Source: Siphonodentalium dalli
Lineage: Eukaryota; Mollusca; Scaphopoda; Gadilida; Siphonodentaliidae
Length of the DNA: 64,000 nucleotides
NCBI GenBank assembly: GCA_032622095.1
Contig: CP136069.1
Span: 53,740,760 to 53,804,759 of the forward strand
Direction of reading: 5' to 3'
In this document: piece by piece, positions 46,569-58,620 of the stretch
Layout of the letters: the number at the start of each line of letters is the position of its first letter
How positions within the stretch are numbered: position 1 is the first letter of the stretch
The notes under the pieces: generated by a model
The model's database searches: none
What the model saw: the letters and a program-made list of their open reading frames with translations, nothing else
Told to the model about the DNA's origin: nothing
Made by a program: the position numbers and the translations under genes

Positions 46569-48169
46569 GAGCACGGTATGCGGTTGTGGCGCAGGTAGGA
46601 GAGCAGGCCAGGGCATATATAGGGCGTATGTATGTATCTGCTATGTGTGCCGCCGCATATACATTCCCAAATCGTGAGCATGGGTGTGTGGATCAAAGGG
46701 GTGGACCGGAAATGGTTTATTGGATCTGACGTCGTTTCACACCAATGACACTATAGCTTATGTCATATTGACTGATTTCACCAATAGATCATTTCTAAAC
46801 AGCGAATCCGCACTTTAATCAAATTCCTTCTCTATATTAATGTATACTAAGTTTGATGGCCATCTTAATCAGCTGATTGTCGGTTGCTACTTATTTACAT
46901 GCATGCACGTGTACTATAGCGACGGAAATTCGAAGTTGGATCTAAACCTGCCTATAGTCTCGCTTGGCAACAGAGACGAACTAGAAACATTTCTGGGAGG
47001 AAATGGTTTTCCGCATGTATGAACGCGACTTCCGAAGGCACGTGCCAGCACCTAAGCAGCTGGGTGTGTGCGTCATCGGCCCGCAGGGAAAAGAGTTATT
47101 TACACAATAAACATGGACCAGATGTGAATATTCCTTCCAGAAAGATAGAACATTCCATCCATATGATTGACCGCAAAGCAATGACGTTCTGTTGTCGAGA
47201 AATGCTTCAAAGATGCATATGAATTCCGGTAAATTGGTGTGAACAAAGATTTATTGCCAAAGATGTTCTGTTGTCTTTCGTTAGCATTTGGGGAGATGCT
47301 TTTAACATTCCAGCCGATCGCGAGTCAATAGTAATCTAGAAGTTGAGTTCAAAAGAATCATAATATGGAACAACACCAATATCTGCATAACGACACCGAC
47401 CGGCGATTCTTCGAGGAAAAGGGAAGAAACAACAAGAGAGAAAGAGAAACAACGTCTACACGTGTACTAATGACAAAACATTCCGCCAGGGGTTGCGAAT
47501 GATGTGCTATACTTCAACTCAACTGCCCATCATGCACTATGGGGGTTGAGTTGTAGTGTCCCTCAAATAAAAAGGTGCGGGTTTTGCTACTAAATAAATT
47601 ATAATTAGGGCATATATACTATCGTATTCAGTTCTGACCACTCTATATACTGTAGCAGTGATGAAACTATATAGCCATGTATAAATTATTGGAAGACGTG
47701 CATGCTGATCTCCACCGGATTGGCCTTTACCTTACTTTGTCAGGAAGATATCACACATTTATTCATTTCATTTGTTAGATTTTTAAAACTAAAATCGTTA
47801 TCTCCCGTTATCTATTATTATCCAAAAAAAATCGCTCCAAAATGTTTTATGACATATATGTAAATGTCTTGGAATTTTTTCTTTAGGCAATACAAATGAT
47901 ATGACTTCATTGACGTTACCGCGTAATTCGAACTTTTGAAGTTTTCGGTCCTGTATGAATAAGACATAATTTTTCATTACGCCAAAGGCTGTACTCTTGA
48001 CTCAAATGCGCATATGTTCTCAGTGTGCCCATATTATTCATGATGATACACCTTTTAAATTGAAATATTACTTGTCTGAAATCTTTGCTGCGGGTAGTCC
48101 ATGTAACGAACGACACCATATATAGTTATTAAGAATATGGTACTATATAATAACATGTCATTATCATTT
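46569..48169. other. Gene-free stretch
   Basis: No gene or repeat family recognised. Short open frames near 46840-47222 lack domains. Confidence 0.45.
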
Positions 48170-49440
48170 GTGTTCATTTAATTAGTTGTCCTTTTTCATT
48201 TCCGTTATTACGATTTAGTTTGGATTGTCAACAAACTCACAAATACATCATATAGTGACAAGAAAACCATAATCAGAAATGGTAACGCCCTCAAGATCAT
48301 ATTATCAGGCATAAATATAAATTATATTATAAAATATATTGGTTTCATGAATACACCGCCTCATAATTCCGTTAAAACAACCAATCCGTCAAATTATTAA
48401 AAAAATTACGGCTTATTACTGCAGGTTTCTCATATACCACACCGGAAGCCTCTAAAAGCGGATCAAAAATCTACTAATCAGATTAAACACACATACTTCA
48501 TCAGCAAAGTTAGCTTTTATATTACGCATTGTGTTCTAGCCATAAAATCTTCAAGAGTGGCCCAGCCATTTGTCCACACCTATATAAACTTCTAAAGCAA
48601 TTAACGCGGTTATAAAAGTTACATGCAGCAATGAGACATCCGCGAATACACATCCGCGAAAAATCCGAAATGTGTTGTCCTGCCAGACATCCCATCGCGA
48701 AAGCTCAATTCGACACGGCCAGATAAGCCTTACTACAACTTTCCTAAAATAACTCGCATCGCGTGAAAACTGAAACATGTTGTCCTGCCAGATATCCCCA
48801 TCGACCAGATCAGCGAAGCAGTAAACACCAATATGTCGTAACAACATTATTGACATAACAACTACACCATTTACCGGACTCTGACTCGGGGTCGCACTAC
48901 AACTTTTAATGCGTCCCAAAAAAACCAACAACATATTTCTATAAATAAAACACCCAGGATACAATAATATCTACATTTTTATACACCCGGAGGGCGAAAT
49001 ATGCTAGAGATCGCTGCTCAGCTCCCCAATGTGGGATATTATTATGAGATTATGTCCTTAAATTGTGATCGCCATGTGGCCTTATATTTGTATCGATTGT
49101 TGGCAATCAAATCATTCGTCGTCGTGAATCACGAACTCTTGAGAAAATTAAATTGTTTAGCTATGACCTGATAACAACATAATTATAAGTACAATATAAT
49201 CACGACACGCAGAAAATAATCCCATTATATCGAGTGGTAAGAACTATTATCTCGTAAACGGCTCGTAATCGTCAATTCTTCGATAAGGTTGCTGCAACGT
49301 CCGAAACCCCCCCCCCCCCCCACAAAATACGACAACAAATAGCTACCCGTAATGATTATCTGCCGTCGTTCATTATGCGGAGTGTGTCTAGTGTGCAATA
49401 ATGACAACAACAACAACAACAACAACATTACGCCATGGGT
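48170..49440 (+). repeat. Dispersed repeat copy with ~740 bp insertion
   Basis: The outer parts match 43681-44340. Between 'atatagtgacaag' (about 48260) and 'gctcagctccccaatgtggg' (about 49020) is DNA absent from that copy. Its first ~350 bp match 21825-22130. It also holds a 104 bp tandem duplication ('tgttgtcctgccaga' at about 48672 and 48779). A 137-codon open frame on the minus strand spans that duplication and is not called a gene. (ACA)n lies at 49400-49427. Confidence 0.75.
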
Positions 49441-49573
49441 TGATAATGGTATGCACTCAGAACGGAATTATGAATTGGTTTCCATGCGAATATACACGTA
49501 TTCGAATATTGTGATAAAACACTGACACAGTGGTACGCGTGGTAGGGAATTGTTTACAAGAATATTAGTAACT

Positions 49574-49602
49574 ATAGCTGGGGTACCCGGCGTTGCTCGG
49601 GT
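49574..49602 (-). mobile_element. Second Helitron-like 3' terminus
   Basis: Minus-strand reading gives ACCCG-agcaacgc-CGGGT, then 'accccagctat'. The hairpin is the same type as at 34965-34982, but the expected CTRR reads CTAT, so the end is mutated or offset. Confidence 0.4.
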
Positions 49603-50270
49603 GAAATATGCGTAATTTATTAGTGTCCCTTCGGGTAATTTTAAATAATTATTAGTCATCTAGGGTAAACATCACCTATTGCATGACTTCCGGATAAAGT
49701 TACATCTATCTTTTAAGTTAATAATAAACGCTCTTTATTGTTACTTATTGGTGACTCTTTAAGTCATCCCGTGACATTCCCCTCGTCATTTTACTGTTGT
49801 GCACCAATTTCCCCATATATCGTCTGGACTGATAACAAACGCTCTTTATCGATCATATAACTTATTAGTCCTCCTTTAAATCATATGAGGTCAAATCGCC
49901 TATCCCATGACACTACCCTGACCAGGTGATCCATATGTACCAAGTGCTATTTATTGGCCACTTTGCATCACATGAGTTCAACGGCATCCAGCTCACGACA
50001 CGCTACGGGTCAATTTATCCCAGTGTTTCAATTTTCACCGACCAGATTACAACCATTTTGCCATTTTGGGTATATAATTAATTATTTAGTCCCCGTGTCA
50101 AATTACCCATATGTACAGATTTTCAGCTCTAATGATCCAACCGGTTGGTCGCCTCTAACTAAAAACAAATATAATAGTTAGTAGTGCCCTTTTAAGACAT
50201 ATGAGATGAACAGGGCCTATCTAACAACGTTACCCGGGTTAAATTACGCATACATACACATGTGTGATGA
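49603..50270 (-). repeat. Repeat-rich body beside the Helitron-like end
   Basis: Imperfect direct repeats of about 110 bp share 'aaacgctctttat' and 'ctttaa(a/g)tcat'. 'gtttcaattttcaccga' and 'agtgcccttttaagacat' (50025-50200) recur in the centre of the foldback element (15180-15260). No Rep/helicase coding is seen. Confidence 0.6.
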
Positions 50271-50475
50271 AAGGGGTCCTACCTGAACGCGCATAGTGTC
50301 CAATCACTTCGTATAATAAATACTTTGTAATAAACTCAGACTGATACTGGAGCGGCCATGGTCGATGCAAATACCAGAGACTAGTTGTCCCCATGCAGCA
50401 TATAGTATCAGACTGGTCTGAAGATCGAGTAACTTTATTGTCCGTAAACTCTGGGTTTAATGTAGATCGTGCCAC

Positions 50476-50972
50476 GAATCTCTACTCTGACTAACGCTCG
50501 TAGAGATCATATTCAACCAGTACAAAACCTTGGAACTGCATGTTTGAAGTTTTGACAGGGAATCTTATAAAATCGAAAAAATAAGAAAGGGAATATAGTT
50601 CTTTGTTATTAACTGTTTCATAATATGTACTTCACTATATAGGTGAATGTCCAACTCGAAAATTCACGATTTAAGTACATTGGTGGGCCATTATTCATTG
50701 CGTTTCTTACAATTATGGAATTTTTCATGGGTAATTAGTTGAAATGTTATTGCGATATCGGCTCTCGAAAGTTACAGAAAAACATGCAATTTCGAGTTGG
50801 GACCTTCACATATTGTGAGTACACCACTAAGGAACAGATAATCACTATAAGATATATATTCCCCGTGTTATTTTTTCGACTGTATAAGGTTCCCTGTCAA
50901 AACTTCAAAAAGTTCCAAGGTTTTGCACTGGTGGAATATGATCTCTGCGGGCGTTAGCTACAGCAGAGATTC
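50476..50972. mobile_element. 497 bp MITE-like element with ~120 bp inverted arms
   Basis: The left arm 50476-50601 and right arm 50851-50972 are inverse. Shared segments include 'gaatctct', 'gtagagatcatattc' type, 'caaaaccttggaact', 'tgaagttttgacagggaa' and 'tcgaaaaaataa'. No target duplication identified. Confidence 0.82.
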
Positions 50973-51365
50973 ATGACATGGTCTATACGTTTAGTGTAAA
51001 TCTTTAAAAAAAACAAGGCCATTCTGTGAATTACCCTCTGAGAAAATGGGAATTGAAAAACGCAACATGATCGTCCACCTGTTTATCTTTAGAAAACGAT
51101 GAATAAACCGTCAGAATGTCATATAGTTTTGTTTCGCCTGTTGGGTTTCGATTTAGAACTGATTAACTCGCGATCATCAATGGTCCCTCATCTATTTGTT
51201 TCTCATTATTGTTGGGGTTGATGACGCCGTTTTGGGAGCGCGAACCTGACTTTTATTTAAAACAGAGTGTGTTTTCCAGATGAGTATATTAGTTCCCGAA
51301 GACCACACTGTTTTTGATCACAGGTAAAGAAGGTCGTGTGTACTGATGAGCGAACTCCCCGTATC

Positions 51366-51460
51366 GGTGGCTCAGTTTATAAGATTTATACATGGCGCGT
51401 TACAGGACAGCGTAAACTGTCCAGCGATGGCGAAGAGGGTTCTAATCCCGATAAGAGCTC
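51366..51460 (+). mobile_element. tRNA-derived SINE-like sequence
   Basis: 'ggtggctcagtttataag' resembles a tRNA A box and 'ggttctaatcc' (51438-51448) matches the B-box consensus at nearly all positions. They are about 60 bases apart. No acceptor stem closes around them, so a SINE or tRNA relic is favoured over a functional tRNA. Confidence 0.5.
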
Positions 51461-51671
51461 ATTTGCTCTCTGATTAATCTTTATGATGGTGATCGAGCGC
51501 AATGCCATGGCCGAGTTTAAAGACTACCATTTAATGCTTGCTTGTTTTATTTGTTCAATCGTTCCTAATTTACATGTTATATAGTGATGTGTTTATTCAA
51601 TATTATCTCATTATTTATTCGTATGATGGGATCAAAATGGTTGGAAACTAAAAATTGCAATCAGATGTACA

Positions 51672-51880
51672 GTAATGCCCTAATTAATCGACTCAATAAC
51701 CACAGCAGAATTATGGGTAACTTTTCAGGATTTAGTCGGAAATATGGCTTGTTGCCATTCATCGGAAAGCTCTCGGGGAGAGCTTTCCGATGAATGGCAA
51801 CAAGCCATATTTCCGACTAAATCCTGAAAAGTTACCCATAATTCTGCTGTGGTTATGGAGTCGATTAATTAGGGCATTAC
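51672..51880. repeat. 209 bp near-perfect hairpin (103 bp arms, 3-base loop)
   Basis: Arms 51672-51774 and 51778-51880 are reverse complements with one mismatch seen ('actcaataacc' versus 'actccataacc'). The loop is 'ggg'. The arms show no similarity to the other inverted elements here. Confidence 0.97.
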
Positions 51881-52591
51881 TATTATCTAAAAGTAATCGG
51901 TAAAAAGTCATTGTCATCGTGATCGATTGAATTTGAAGAGAAAAAAATATTCATAATAATCGTAATCACGTAAATCAAAAGCAATTGTAATAATAATCGA
52001 TTACGTTGACATGCAATCGATCCAACCCTGCCACGCATATAGGTGGGGTACCTGATTGGAGTATATATTGTGAGGGATTAAGGAGAGGTGCCTCTCGGCC
52101 CTTTCGAGAATCACGGGCTAGCCACCCAAACCACTCACTCTAATAGTATATATTGTCAACTTTGTAATTTGCTTACCGAGTGTCGTTGTTTTTTTCATGC
52201 AGTTGAGTGATTTCTCGGAGAAATTAACCATCTGAGCATTCATTAATCCACCCAAAGAACTGAGTCAAATCAAATCTTGTATTCGCTCATAAGTCACATG
52301 TATATGACATATGACAAGAGGTCATATAGTAATAACCTTGATGGTGACGCTTTTTTCCAAGTTACCAATTTTCAGACGCTTGCGGGTTCCAAATAAGATG
52401 GATTCAGTTTTACCCGGGTGAAACTAACAATACCTACTATTATATATACACTTGCAAACATAACGCATGACAAAGTAAAATATTGTGCTAAATTACACTA
52501 AACAATATGAATAAGAATTCGGCATTAAATGGTTCACGTGACCCATGCGCCTATCGTCTTCAGTCCATCGAATATTGTCGACACGTGCCAT
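51881..52591. other. Gene-free stretch
   Basis: No gene or recognised repeat. Confidence 0.45.
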
Positions 52592-55500
52592 AATAGTCTG
52601 GTCGATAAACTAAAATGTTAGGGTCAACCTAGAATAAATTCGGACTAAATTGGTTTATATATCATTTTGAAGAGGAAGATCTCCTCTATAACATATCCAA
52701 AATCCGCTAAAATCCGCTTTGAGCATTTTTTCTAATTCAAGATGGCGTCCAATATGGCTGCCATTTACGGTTAAGTCAGTTTGTTGCAATTTGATGCAAT
52801 TATAGTGATAATATCGTGTCATATGTATAAATAAGTATACATTTTTGTGAAGCTAAGACATAACGCCACCTTATTATGCCAAAATTGGAACTCACCGCTC
52901 AAGATGGCAGCCAAAATGGCGACCGGAAGTGGAAAATGTTACGTTTTTTTACTGATATCTTTTTTCTGCAGTTTGGAACTGGTTTTGAATTGTGACTTTA
53001 TTTTGTATTTTCCATGTTAACAGACCATTGGGGAAATAAATTAAGCCATAAGTTGGGTCCCCACCCCTTCCGATCATTCAAAACATCGAGTTAACAGAAC
53101 GCGGTATAATATTTCACAAAAATATATTTCATCAAATATGAACAGGACTGTGGAATGTAAGTGATGCATTCTATTTCTTATGAATATTGCGACTCAATGG
53201 TATTAAAATTGTCACTTTGGCTCACAATGGCTGCCAAAATGGCGGCCACAATATGAAAAATGGTATATATTGCACCAGCGTGCCGTGCAACTGCTTATAA
53301 GTTGTGGTTGATGATTAAAATTGACTATTCTGTCTTATATATATTGAATACTAACATTTATGATGCACCTTTATTAATGTTTATTATTTTAACCACTGAA
53401 ATTACCAGAATTATGGGATTTTTTGTTATCACAAACTTGGCATCAAAATCGGGAAAATAATAACTGTTCAGGTTTGCACCATTTTTTCAAGTAAAATGGA
53501 ACTATCTTTGGTATCAAATGTGATTTTTATTTTTGATCTGTCTTAAATGTGTGACACTGAGGTGTTTTAGACAAAATTACTCAAGATGGCTTGCAAAATG
53601 GCAACCAAATATGGTAAAAAGTTGATTTGTCATATTTATTCCGAACATTATTACAAGCTGTTCCGAAAAGGTTGCAAATTGTGACTCACTTGGTTATTAA
53701 AGATGCTACTTAATCAACTGATAACTAAATGTCATATTATGGTTGTCCCAGTACATTATGAGGCATGACACATCAGTTTAAGGGATGCAGTACGAATGTT
53801 TGCCGAAAACTTCTTTTGGGATTCTGTCTGTCTTTGACGGAAATGGGCAGAACGTTGAAACGGAACTGAGAGGGATCATATTGTGTGGCTATTCTGGCCC
53901 ATATATACATGAACACCACATAAATGAACATATGTCACTCGCTGTATACACATACACATCACCTACTACTACACAGCCACACATGGATATGCCCATACAC
54001 CCAACACAAGGCCATATAGCCATGAGTAAACATGCAGGCACACCAGGTATACTCATACACCTCACCCATGACCATATAGTCACGACATGTATACCTATTC
54101 ACTACATTCATGAACATACAGTAACATCCTGTATACATATTCGCCTCACCATTGGTAATACTTTCACTCTGTGTACATGTATATATTTGCCACATGCATG
54201 GCCATATAGGCACTCAAGATATACATCAAAACGATGACAATATAGTCTCTCTCGATATATATTATCGCCACATTCATGAGCATACATTTTGTACATTACT
54301 TCTTGTATACATATTTGCCTCACCAGGAGTCATAAAGTCACTCCCTGCATATATATTTGCGACACCCATGGTCATATATCCACTCAAAATATACATATAC
54401 ACCCAACCCAAAACCATATAGTCATTACATGTATATATAGTATACATATAAACCTCACCAATGGCGTTACAGTCCTTCTAGATATACCAATGTCCCGCAC
54501 CGCACACACGGCCATTCATACACTCCAAACGTGCATATATACCTCACCATGACAATTCAGCCTCTCGCTGTATACCAATAAACCACACTCGTGATCATAC
54601 AGTCACTCCCTGTATACCAATTAACCCACCATTAATTTTGCCACACTGGCACTCCATATATACATATTGGCCACATCATGGCAATATAGCCATGCAATAT
54701 ATACAAGGGCTCGCGTCTTTCAGGCAATGGGTCGAAACGTAGAGTGACATTTGCTTAGTATGGTACATAGTCAGCGATCTGCAACTGATGTTGATCTTAT
54801 CCAAACATTTTGGCATCTTTTAAACTCATTGGGAGTAATTTCCAAAAATGTCTAAACTCTACGTTTGGCATAAAATAAAAAAAAAAATTTGTGGGGTACG
54901 TTCCAAAACTATTTTAAAAATTCCATTAAACTGCTCCAGGACCCAGCTTCCAACTCAACATTCATGTCATTAGAACCGGGATCAATTTGTCTGCGAGAAA
55001 TAAGGGACCTTGGTAATCATATATGTAGCCTCGAATATTCTGTAGTATGCCTAACAGACATCATTCCCTTTCTGTTGACATCGATACATTTATGTACCAC
55101 TATCATTGTGTGGGGAATAGGATAGGATATAAGCCATTATTTATTTCACTATGCTTATACTGACAAACGGAAAGCCCTTATGGTCCGTCAGCCAGTGCTC
55201 CATTCTTACTTGTTATTGTCATTCTGGAGGCTAGGTGTGATTTTCGTTGACGCGGACAAATGTGACACCTTGTCAGATACCCACTTACATATATTTGTTA
55301 GCCTATATTTACCTGTATTGGTTGGTTGTCTGTATTGGTTAACCTATGACCATAGTCACTCCAGGTGTATATATACCTTATCAATTACCATACAGTCCTT
55401 CTAGATATGCCCATACCCCACACACACGGCCATTCGTACACTTCAGACTTGCAAAACTATAGCTCAACCATGATAATTCAGCCACTCGCTGTATTCTTAC

Positions 55501-57469
55501 ACACCACATCCATGAGCATTCAGCTATTCACTGTATACCGCTACACAACAGTGACAATACAGCCACAGCAGATAAACATGTACATCCCACCCATGGCCAT
55601 GATGTCACAATCTATATACACAAGCCCGCCAGTGACCATCAAACTGTACTCCAGGTATGCATATACACTTAAACAACATTGACCCTGCAGTCATTCCATG
55701 TACACTTATACACATTGCACATAACCATACAACACTCCATATTTATCCATACACCCCATCCATTATCATACAGCAATCGCGTGTATACATATACACCCAC
55801 CCATGACAATACAGCCACCCAATGTACACCTGTACATCCCACCCATGACCACACAGTCACTCCATATATACATACACAACAGAAAGATAGACAATGTAGC
55901 TAATCTCGCTATACACATACACCACTTCAATGGCCAGAAAACAACTCCCTGCATACATGTCCACCTCACACATGACGGTCATGACCATAATCTACTTCTT
56001 ATATACATATACAACTCAACGTGGCACCCCATACATGACAATATAGTCTTACATTGTACAACTAGTCATATCATTCATGAATACAATAACTCCCCGTATA
56101 CATACTCACCTCACATATAGCCATACATTCAACAGACATACACAATCTATTAAGTTGATCAATGTTGATTACAATGGGCCAGAGTAGCCACATACTATGA
56201 TCCCTCTCAGTTCCGTTTCAACTTTCTGCCCATTCCAGTTTAAAAAAAACATGGACAGAATCCCAAAAGAAATTTTCAGCAAAATCCATACTGCACCCCT
56301 TAAATGAACTTCCTTGCCTATTAAGGTTCTGGGACAACCAAAATATCACATTTAGTTGACTAAGTAGCATTTTTAATAACCAAGTGAGTCACAATCTGCT
56401 ACTTTTTCGGAACAGCAGTGAATAATGTTCGGAATATATGTGACAAATCAACATTTTACCAAATTTGGTTGCCATTTTGCAAGCCATCTTGAGCAATATT
56501 GTCTAAAACACATCAGTGTGACACAGTTAGCATATATCAAAATAATAAACATCGCTGATACCAAAGAAATTTCCATTTTACTTTAAAAAATGTTTCAAAC
56601 CTGAACAGTGATTTTTGCCGATTTTGATGCAAAGTTTGTGACCAACAAAAATGAATAATTCTGGTGATTTTAGTGGTTTCAATGGTAACAATTAACCAAT
56701 GTGCATCAGAAATGTTGGTGTTCAATGTATATAAGACAGAATAGTCAACTGTGTGCATCAACAACAACTTATAAGCAGTTGCATGGCACACTGGGACAAT
56801 ATTGAGAATTTTCCATATGTTGGCCGCCATTTTGGAAGCCATTTTGATCCAAAGTGACGATTTTTGTAAAATTGAGTTGGAATATCCATAAAAAGTTGAA
56901 AGCATTACTTACATTGCACAGCTCTTCCAATTTCTTGATGAAATATGACTAGAATCCCAATAGTGATATTTTGTGCTATGTTATACCGCGTTCTGTAAAA
57001 TCGAATTGTTTAGCGACCGGAATGGGTTGGGAGCCCATGAATAGCATATTTCTTTGATCCAATGGTCAGTTAAGATGTTAAATACAAAATAAAGTCAAAA
57101 TTCTCAACCAGTTCCAAACAGTAGAATCTTATCTTAAAGATATTAGTAAAAAACGTAATAATTTCCACTTCCGGCCGCCATTTTGGCGGCCATTTATGAT
57201 GGGGAGTTCCAATTTTGGAATACAAAGGTGGGGTTATGTCTTAGCTTCACAGAAAAGTATACCAGTGTATACATATGACAATATTTTCTCACTATAATTG
57301 CGTAGAACTGATTTAACGGAAATGGCAGCCATCTTGGACGCCATCTTGAATTATAAAAACTGATCAAAGCGGATTTTAGCGGATTTTGGATATATTTCTC
57401 TTCAAAATGGTATACAAACCAATTTAGTCCAAATTTATTCTAGGTCAAACCTTTATTCGACCAGACAAT
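52592..57469. mobile_element. 4.9 kb foldback element with 1.3 kb inverted arms
   Basis: The left arm 52592-53902 and right arm 56174-57469 are diverged inverse copies. They share 'agtctggtcg', 'caaaatccgctaaaatccgc', 'gtgaagctaagacataac', 'ccaaaattggaactc' and 'gttgaaacggaactgagagg'. The arms are studded with 'aagatggcgtcc'/'aaaatggcggcc' motifs. The 2.27 kb core (53903-56173) is a degenerate tandem repeat. No transposase is seen and the target duplication is unclear. Confidence 0.9.
53903..56173 (+). repeat. Degenerate tandem core of the second foldback
   Basis: Units of roughly 45-55 bp repeat 'catatagtcactc', 'tgtatacatatacac' and 'ctcacccatgacca' motifs across 53940-54700 and 55340-56130. 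A less repetitive block (about 54700-55340) lies between. Thr/His-rich open frames are repeat-derived. Confidence 0.8.
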
Positions 57470-57550
57470 AAGCCAAAGAGTATTGTGCGCCCCCCCCCCC
57501 CCCCCCCCACCGCGCATTGTGATGTAATTTTTCAACTAGCAACCAAGCTT

Positions 57551-57964
57551 TTAACCCTTCGAATGCCAGGGGCCGATCTCATCGGCCATAATTTACGGTC
57601 TGTAAAATCGGCCCTAAAAAAAATAAAAAATTTAGTTTTTGTTTTTGTTTTTTATATATATTTTTTTTTTTTGGGTATGCTTAAGCATGCTATAGCGAAT
57701 TTAAAAACAAACTGGTTAAAACTTTAGGGGCATGTTATAACTCAAAACTATCACCAAGTATTCATAGTAATAATTTTGATGCCAATGAAAAACGTAAAAT
57801 TCCCTGGCACTAAACCTACAAAATAAGTATGGCACTGAAAGAGAGTAGAAAATGCATTCTCTTATATATGCGAGGCCTATGGTCGACACGCATATATAAG
57901 AGAATGCAATGGCACAGGGTATATGGGTTGATACAAAAATCGGACTTGGCATTGAAAGGGTTAA
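57551..57964. mobile_element. 414 bp piggyBac-type element with hairpin
   Basis: TTAA at 57551-57554 and 57961-57964, termini 'cccttcgaatgccagg' and the inverse of 'cattgaaaggg'. The left part matches 5460-5660 ('gccgatctcatcggcc', 'atgcttaagcatgctatagc'). The hairpin at 57851-57909 lost part of its centre. Confidence 0.88.
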
Positions 57965-58620
57965 ACTTTCCAACCTGACACCCCATAAGGTTCGACAATT
58001 CCAACTAGTATAGTAGTAATAAAATATGCGACTTTCAGTCTAAATCACAACAAACTTCACACTAAATACTACATGGTTGCACAATCAAAATGTCGGAACA
58101 ATTTCAACCTAATTTTAGTCTGAAATTTCCAGCTGATGTTAATTATGTCGGGCATGAAATCTCCAACTGTTGATTTTTTAGGCAAAATATCAGTCGATGT
58201 TTAACTTGGAATTGCTAATTGACTCCCCCACCCCATTGATACTAAACAGTATTCCCTAGTCTAAGAAATGTCCATATCCAGCATCCCTTAACCAGACCGA
58301 ATTTTCCAATATGGTATAGATTCTATTTGCAACTCACCCTATATGCTGTAATTTTCCAACCAGTACTTCAAGCAGGGCGTAGCTAGAGAATATCATAGAG
58401 GATCAACAGTTTATCTAAAGTTGGCGTGGCATGTTTGATCCCCCATGTATAGTCCCACCATATCATCACATCCCTGAACTGAATTGTTCTAACTAAGATT
58501 ATAATTTCCGACATTTGGAATATTTCAGGTACCAGTCGGGAAACTTCCCACCAATGAGTATGTGGGCGGGGCGCACATGGAACCTCTCTGGCTTAAACAA
58601 TTAGGTCTGGTTGAATGTGG
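57965..58620. repeat. 'atttccaac' dispersed repeat
   Basis: 'ctttccaacctgacacccc', 'atgaaatctccaactgttga' and similar segments match 39760-39965 and 63140-63345. No gene. Confidence 0.55.

Noticed and set aside
48551-48964. 137-codon open frame with internal repeat
   Set aside because: The internal repeat reflects a 104 bp DNA duplication in a dispersed repeat; no domain recognised.
51366-51460. Functional tRNA gene
   Set aside because: A- and B-box-like words are present but acceptor and anticodon stems do not close.
53785-56120. Thr/His/Pro-rich open frames in both strands
   Set aside because: Products of the degenerate tandem core of the foldback element.
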